Source of the DNA: a bacterium
GTDB taxonomy: Bacteria > Zixibacteria > MSB-5A5 > GN15 > FEB-12
NCBI GenBank assembly: GCA_030668045.1
Contig: DAOUUR010000052.1
Coordinates: forward strand, 1 to 9,779
DNA: 9,779 nucleotides
Direction: 5' to 3'
Notes under the pieces: model-generated
The model's input: the letters and a program-made list of their open reading frames with translations, nothing else
The model's database searches: none
What the model was told of the DNA's origin: nothing
Made by a program: the position numbers and the translations under genes
Part shown: piece by piece, positions 6,014 to 9,779 of the stretch
How the letters are laid out: every line of letters begins with the position of its first letter
How positions within the stretch are numbered: the stretch's first letter is position 1

Positions 6014-7860
6014 CCTTAATGCCGCCTGAAAAAAAAGCAGAACGATTTATCAGACCGTTGCCGAAGCAACTGGTCAACAAGATTGCGGCCGGTGAGGTGG
6101 TGGAGCGTCCAGCTTCGGTTGTCAAAGAGCTGGTGGAAAACGCTATTGACTCCGGCGCTGACCAGATTGAGATCGTCATTGAAAAATCGGGCGTCAAGCT
6201 CATTCGTATAATCGACAACGGTTGCGGTATAGGGGAAGATCAGATCGAGATCGCCTTCTCACGTCACGCAACTTCCAAAATCAGCAACTTCCGAGACCTG
6301 GACACGCTGGACTCGTACGGATTTCGAGGGGAAGCGTTACCATCGATAGCTTCGGTTTCGCGCGTGCGTATGGTTTCACGCCCGCACAATGCCTCCTCCG
6401 GCACTGAGATCATTTACGAAGGTGGCGTGCTGCAATCGAAAAAACCGATAGCCGCCGCGGTTGGTACGACCATTGAAGTTGAGAATCTGTTTTACAACAC
6501 ACCGGCCCGGCGCAAGTTTCTCAAGGCCGAATCTACCGAAGCCCGACATATCTCCCGGTATGCGATGGCGCTGGCAATGGGTCGACCGGAAATCGGTATC
6601 AACTACACGCTCAATGGCCGCAAATTGTTTGCCCAGCGTGCGGGGGAGACTCTCAATGAGCGAGTCGGTGGCGTGCTTGGCGCTGGTCGGAAGTTTGTGG
6701 CGGTGTGCGGGGAAAGCGAACCGGTTGCTGTGCAGGGACATATCGGCGTGCCCGATACAGCGCAGCACAATCGAAACAGTCAGTTCGTTTTTGTTAATAA
6801 TCGATACATCTCCTCGCCCACCCTTTCGCATGCTTTCAATTCTGGATACGGCGAGTTGATTCCACGCGGTCAACATCCTATCGGCGTGCTCTGCCTCTCG
6901 ATTGATCCGCAGGAGATTGATGTCAATGTCCATCCATCCAAGACCGAAGTCCGTCTCGTGCGCGAGAGAGAAATACACGACGCTGTCTATAGGATCGTGA
7001 AAGAAGCTCTGCGGCAGGATACGACGATTCCATCGGTGACCGCTTCCCGTTCCGAGGTATCGACCGCCCGAGATGAGTCTGAACGCCCCGAGGTCTCTCA
7101 ACAGTTTATCCCTGGCATAGGTTCTCAGGCGGGTGCGAGTGCCGATCTTGTTGGCGAGCTGATGCAGCGTCAAGCCACGACCGACTCATCACATTCGGAT
7201 ACGGATATTATCAAGGTTGACAGAGCGACCGGCGAAATACTAGCATCTAATTTACCCGCAGCGAGCAGTCCTGATGCTGCCGGGCCATCATCGGGGTTTC
7301 GTTTTATCGGTCGGTTTTCGGACCTCTATCTGTTGTTGCAGGCGGGTGACGACCTCTATGTTGTGGATCAACATACCGCGCACGAACGCGTACTCTATGA
7401 AGAGATGCTCAGGCGGGTGGAAGAACGGTCTGTCGATGCCCAGCGTATGCTTTTCCCTGAACAGGTGGAACTTACCGCCGAACAGCTGGCCGTCTTTGAT
7501 GAGTATGAAGAGTTGCTGAACAACTCCGGTTTTGGCGTGTCGCATTTTGGTGGTCGGATGGTGAACATCGAGGCGACACCTACTATCCTCTCAACCAAAT
7601 CAGCGCAGAAGATGTTGCTGGGAGTGCTTGATGATCTATCGTCGCAGCGTAAGGGCGGCGAGGATATTAAAAAGGCGATGGCTCAGTCGATGGCTTGCCG
7701 GGCGGCAGTCATGGCCGGTGATCGGCTATCCGATGAGGAAGCAACGCATCTATTGAAACGGCTGTTGGCGTGCCGCGACAGGTATTCCTGCCCTCACGGT
7801 CGTCCAACTTTTCTGAGGTTTGACCGGGATTATCTCAACCGGCAGTTTGGTCGTGGCTGA
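6010..7860 (+). CDS. mutL: DNA mismatch repair protein MutL with endonuclease motifs
   Basis: The 616-residue protein links MutS mismatch recognition to strand removal. The N-terminal GHKL ATPase is complete: IAAGEVVERPASVVKEL with catalytic E40 and N44, DNGCGIG (69-75), SRHATSKI (84-91) and GFRGEAL (104-110). A Ser/Asp-rich linker covers about residues 335-428. The C-terminal domain carries the metal-dependent nicking site: DQHTAHERVLYE (453-464, usually DQHA), ACRAA (562-566) and CPHGRP (594-599), plus a probable clamp-binding motif QRMLFP (478-483). This set marks the self-nicking MutL type found in bacteria without MutH, unlike E. coli. The ATG overlaps the mutS stop by 4 nt; a second in-frame ATG at 6019 is a possible alternative start. 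The Thr at motif position 4 is a mild departure. Confidence 0.98.
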   Translation: MTLMPPEKKAERFIRPLPKQLVNKIAAGEVVERPASVVKELVENAIDSGADQIEIVIEKSGVKLIRIIDNGCGIGEDQIEIAFSRHATSKISNFRDLDTLDSYGFRGEALPSIASVSRVRMVSRPHNASSGTEIIYEGGVLQSKKPIAAAVGTTIEVENLFYNTPARRKFLKAESTEARHISRYAMALAMGRPEIGINYTLNGRKLFAQRAGETLNERVGGVLGAGRKFVAVCGESEPVAVQGHIGVPDTAQHNRNSQFVFVNNRYISSPTLSHAFNSGYGELIPRGQHPIGVLCLSIDPQEIDVNVHPSKTEVRLVREREIHDAVYRIVKEALRQDTTIPSVTASRSEVSTARDESERPEVSQQFIPGIGSQAGASADLVGELMQRQATTDSSHSDTDIIKVDRATGEILASNLPAASSPDAAGPSSGFRFIGRFSDLYLLLQAGDDLYVVDQHTAHERVLYEEMLRRVEERSVDAQRMLFPEQVELTAEQLAVFDEYEELLNNSGFGVSHFGGRMVNIEATPTILSTKSAQKMLLGVLDDLSSQRKGGEDIKKAMAQSMACRAAVMAGDRLSDEEATHLLKRLLACRDRYSCPHGRPTFLRFDRDYLNRQFGRG

Positions 7861-8794
7861 AGATTTTATCATTCCGATAATCTGCGGACCAACCGGCTCT
7901 GGCAAGACCGCAGCAGCGCTTGAACTGGCTGGCCAGTTTAAGGTCGAGATCATTTCGGCAGACTCCCGTCAGATTATCCGTCACCTCAATATCGGCACAG
8001 CCAAACCGACACCGGAAGAACTGGCCTGTGCACGCTTTCACTTGATAGACCTGATTGAGCCGGGCGAGCGTTACAGCGCGTTTCGTTTTATAGATGACTG
8101 CGAGAAGGCGATATGCGAAATTCTGGATCGCGACCACATCCCGTTGATTGTCGGCGGCACCGGACTATATCTGAAGGCTTTGACCGACGGGGTGGTTGAG
8201 ATCGAGTCTGACGACCTGAAAATTCGCGCCCGACTCGAAAACGAACTGGAAGAACAGGGGGCCGAGGCATTGTACGCGCGGTTGGAATCGATTGATCCCC
8301 TTGAAGCTGTCAGGACCCATCCGCACAACAAGGTTCGCATCCTTCGCGCTCTTGAGATATTCTATCTCACCGGAAAAACTAAATCCGAACTCGCCACGAC
8401 CGGTGCGTATAAGAAAAGTGAACGGAGCTTCGCATACTTCTGTCTGGCTCCTGAGCGGCAAAACCTGTACAGTGGGATCGAATCGCGAGTAGATCAGATG
8501 ATGGAACAGGGCCTTCTCGAAGAAGTCAAAGACTTGCTTAAACAGGGCGCAGGAGAACGTATCCGACAGGCCGGTGTGATCGGTTATGCTGAGCTGCTGG
8601 ACCATCTGGCTGGCCAATACGGGCTTTCAGAGGCGGTACTGCTGATCAAACAGAATTCGAGACGCTATGCCAAACGGCAGATGACCTGGTTTCGTCATCA
8701 AGTGGAAGCGGCTATGTTGCCTGATACCGAAAGTCTCGTGGGAGCGGTCGGTCAACATCTGGTAAAAGTATGTCCAGGAGCCGAAATAGCTTGA
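7853..8794 (+). CDS. miaA: tRNA dimethylallyltransferase MiaA
   Basis: This enzyme transfers a dimethylallyl group to N6 of adenosine 37 in tRNAs that read UNN codons. From the GTG at 7853 the product has 313 residues, close to the 316 of E. coli MiaA. The P-loop GPTGSGKT lies about 10 residues from this start. Family motifs follow in order: ISADSRQI, NIGTAKPTPEE, FHLIDLIEPGERYSAF, PLIVGGTGLYLKAL, RILRALEI, and near the end NSRRYAKRQMTWFR. The start is uncertain because no ATG is available: TTG at 7820, TTG at 7847 and GTG at 7853 are all in frame, none with a clear ribosome site. GTG 7853 is preferred for length and gives an 8-nt overlap with mutL, suggesting translational coupling. I see no terminator after the stop. 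Confidence 0.96.
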   Translation: MAEDFIIPIICGPTGSGKTAAALELAGQFKVEIISADSRQIIRHLNIGTAKPTPEELACARFHLIDLIEPGERYSAFRFIDDCEKAICEILDRDHIPLIVGGTGLYLKALTDGVVEIESDDLKIRARLENELEEQGAEALYARLESIDPLEAVRTHPHNKVRILRALEIFYLTGKTKSELATTGAYKKSERSFAYFCLAPERQNLYSGIESRVDQMMEQGLLEEVKDLLKQGAGERIRQAGVIGYAELLDHLAGQYGLSEAVLLIKQNSRRYAKRQMTWFRHQVEAAMLPDTESLVGAVGQHLVKVCPGAEIA

Positions 8795-8819
8795 CAGCAC
8801 CTGAGGCTACTCGTTAAAT
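8791..8819 (+). promoter_or_regulatory. Probable sigma70-type promoter for the lytic transglycosylase gene
   Basis: A perfect -35 hexamer TTGACA (8791-8796) overlaps the miaA stop codon (8792-8794). It is followed, after the ideal 17 nt, by TTAAAT (8814-8819, 4 of 6 consensus). Transcription from here would give a leader of about 75 nt before the GTG at 8901. The -10 is weak, so this is only a reasonable candidate. Confidence 0.45.
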
Positions 8820-8889
8820 ATCAAGAACTTAGAGCGAATTAAGACTCAAGGATGAGCTGTCAGTGTCCGATAAATATGACCAAATGAAT

Positions 8890-8893
8890 GGAG
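8890..8893 (+). promoter_or_regulatory. Shine-Dalgarno site supporting a GTG start at 8901
   Basis: GGAG lies 7 nt before the GTG at 8901. No in-frame ATG occurs before the lipobox, and the next ATG in this frame codes for the Met two residues before the lipid-attachment Cys, so the GTG is the believable start. Confidence 0.65.
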
Positions 8894-8900
8894 TTCAACT

Positions 8901-9779
8901 GTGAGTGGAAATGATCAAATCTTGAACAGCACCAGGAGCATTATCGGATTGACCCTGGCCGTTTTCGTTGCGGCCTCAGCGCTCATGTCGTGCGGCGGTT
9001 CTTCGGGGATGGCATCCCCCGGCGTCTATGCCGAACAGCCGAAAGTAGAAACGCCGGCGGTGGTTGATCCTGATCCTGCCCCGACGCAACCGAAGGTCAA
9101 ACCTGAACCAGCGGCAAAACAGAGCCACGCCGAGACAGAGGCTGAATCCGAACCAGTCGCCACGCACGAGGAATTGGCTCAAACTTCAATTCCGCCGGAA
9201 TTGGTGAGTGATCCTGAACCGACTATTGATTCCGACCGTCTGTTTTTCTTAAGCGGTGCCGATATCGATGACTCGGCCTCAGCCGTCGATGATGATATCT
9301 GGCGGAAATTTGATTTGTCCCGCGAATACCACGCGATGGGTGTGATCGCCAATCGTGAAGCAAGCTGGGAAGAAGCTCAATATTATTTCGAGAAGGGCCT
9401 CCGTATCATGGCCAAGCTCGACGTTGAATCTGACTCGCTGCTCACTCCCGAGGCGGTGCGGTATAATCGTCTTCTTGATGATATCGTTTCCGACTATCGC
9501 GTGACGCTTCGTTCGCTGGGAAATCTGGAGGAAGACGTATCTTCTTCGGTAATGCTCGAACGATTTGGCGAGTTGGTTGAGAATATCAATCAGGATACGC
9601 TGGTTGTATTCAAGAGCGAAGTCCCGCCGGTTGTCTATGACATTCCGATCGTTATGAACGACCGGGTCAAGAAATCAATCGTCTATTTTCAGACGGTCGC
9701 TCGTGAGGCCTTCAAGAAGTACCTGCGTCGTTCCAAAAAGTATACACCCATGATGAAAAGGATTATTCGCAAGCACGGC
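8901..9779 (+). CDS. Lipoprotein, MltD-like lytic murein transglycosylase (N-terminal part, cut by window end)
   Basis: The frame is open from GTG 8901 to the last base, giving 293 residues without a stop. A lipoprotein signal peptide is visible: hydrophobic residues at about 14-28 and the lipobox LMSC with Cys31. A Pro/Glu/Lys-rich spacer spans about residues 40-105. A mostly helical region with a TPR-like segment (WEEAQYYFEKGLRIM) follows. The last 50 residues contain VVYDIPIVMNDRVKKSIVYF and then YLRRSKKYTPMMKRIIRKHG, a pattern that in MltD-type enzymes comes directly before the catalytic GLPxDLxYLxxIESGF segment. Such enzymes cleave the MurNAc-GlcNAc bond of peptidoglycan and form 1,6-anhydro ends; here it would be anchored to a membrane facing the periplasm. 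The catalytic Glu and any LysM repeats lie outside the window, so activity cannot be judged. Confidence 0.82.
   Translation, partial: MSGNDQILNSTRSIIGLTLAVFVAASALMSCGGSSGMASPGVYAEQPKVETPAVVDPDPAPTQPKVKPEPAAKQSHAETEAESEPVATHEELAQTSIPPELVSDPEPTIDSDRLFFLSGADIDDSASAVDDDIWRKFDLSREYHAMGVIANREASWEEAQYYFEKGLRIMAKLDVESDSLLTPEAVRYNRLLDDIVSDYRVTLRSLGNLEEDVSSSVMLERFGELVENINQDTLVVFKSEVPPVVYDIPIVMNDRVKKSIVYFQTVAREAFKKYLRRSKKYTPMMKRIIRKHG

Noticed and set aside
6376..7173. Long open frame on the - strand opposite mutL (265 codons)
   Set aside because: It lies wholly within mutL, whose conserved motifs fix the + strand frame. The translation shows no recognisable domain or signal, so it is a codon-bias shadow.
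8792..8862. Inverted repeat TGACAGC (8792-8798) / GCTGTCA (8856-8862) as a terminator or operator
   Set aside because: The 57-nt loop and absence of a T-tract rule out a terminator, and a 7-bp match over this distance can occur by chance.
8795..8900. Small RNA or small gene between miaA and the lipoprotein gene
   Set aside because: The 106 nt are AT-richer and hold only the probable promoter and leader; no stable hairpin with a T-tract and no credible short reading frame with a ribosome site was seen.
8976..9182. Short - strand open frame (68 codons) inside the lipoprotein gene
   Set aside because: The + strand frame has a ribosome site, a lipobox and MltD-like sequence. The - strand frame is an artefact of the Pro/Glu-rich repeat-like composition.
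1..9779. CRISPR arrays, insertion sequences, tRNA/rRNA genes or a defence system
   Set aside because: No regular direct repeats, transposase-like genes, tRNA-like cloverleaf segments or defence-related proteins were seen on either strand; nearly all the sequence is explained by housekeeping genes.

Overview
The window looks like ordinary chromosome from a Gram-negative bacterium that is not a typical enterobacterium. GC content is near 50% by eye, genes are tightly packed on the + strand, and I see no mobile elements, tRNA, rRNA or CRISPR. The Gram-negative reading rests on a LapA/LapB-like pair, a SPOR-domain envelope protein and a lipobox lytic transglycosylase. The MutL homologue carries the full metal-dependent endonuclease motif set, as in bacteria without MutH. 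The gene mix would suit a little-studied lineage such as the FCB-related candidate phyla (Zixibacteria-like), but that placement is inference and weak.

Layout: (1) 76-768 encodes a small exported protein of unknown function, closed by a strong intrinsic terminator (774-798). (2) A good sigma70-type promoter (800-828) begins immediately after that terminator and leads into a tightly spaced run: lapA-like (869-1234), lapB-like TPR gene (1237-2331), a secreted SPOR-domain protein (2427-3422), mutS (3419-6013), mutL (6010-7860) and miaA (about 7853-8794). Four of the five junctions are a 2-nt gap or a short overlap. The only real gap is 95 nt before the SPOR gene, and it holds three small inverted repeats. 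(3) A second promoter-like sequence (8791-8819) overlaps the miaA stop codon and precedes a lipoprotein gene (8901 to window end). Its last visible residues match the start of the MltD-type lytic transglycosylase core; the catalytic domain itself lies beyond the window.

Function: LapA/LapB-like proteins are tied to lipopolysaccharide synthesis control, the SPOR protein and the transglycosylase to peptidoglycan, MutS/MutL to mismatch repair, and MiaA to tRNA A37 prenylation. The mutS-mutL-miaA order is widespread; its linkage to envelope genes upstream is the least ordinary aspect. I found no convincing sign of an undescribed system. The items most worth a second look are the paired hairpins before the SPOR start, the LapB-like protein lacking the rubredoxin-type tail, and the uncharacterised exported protein at the left edge.
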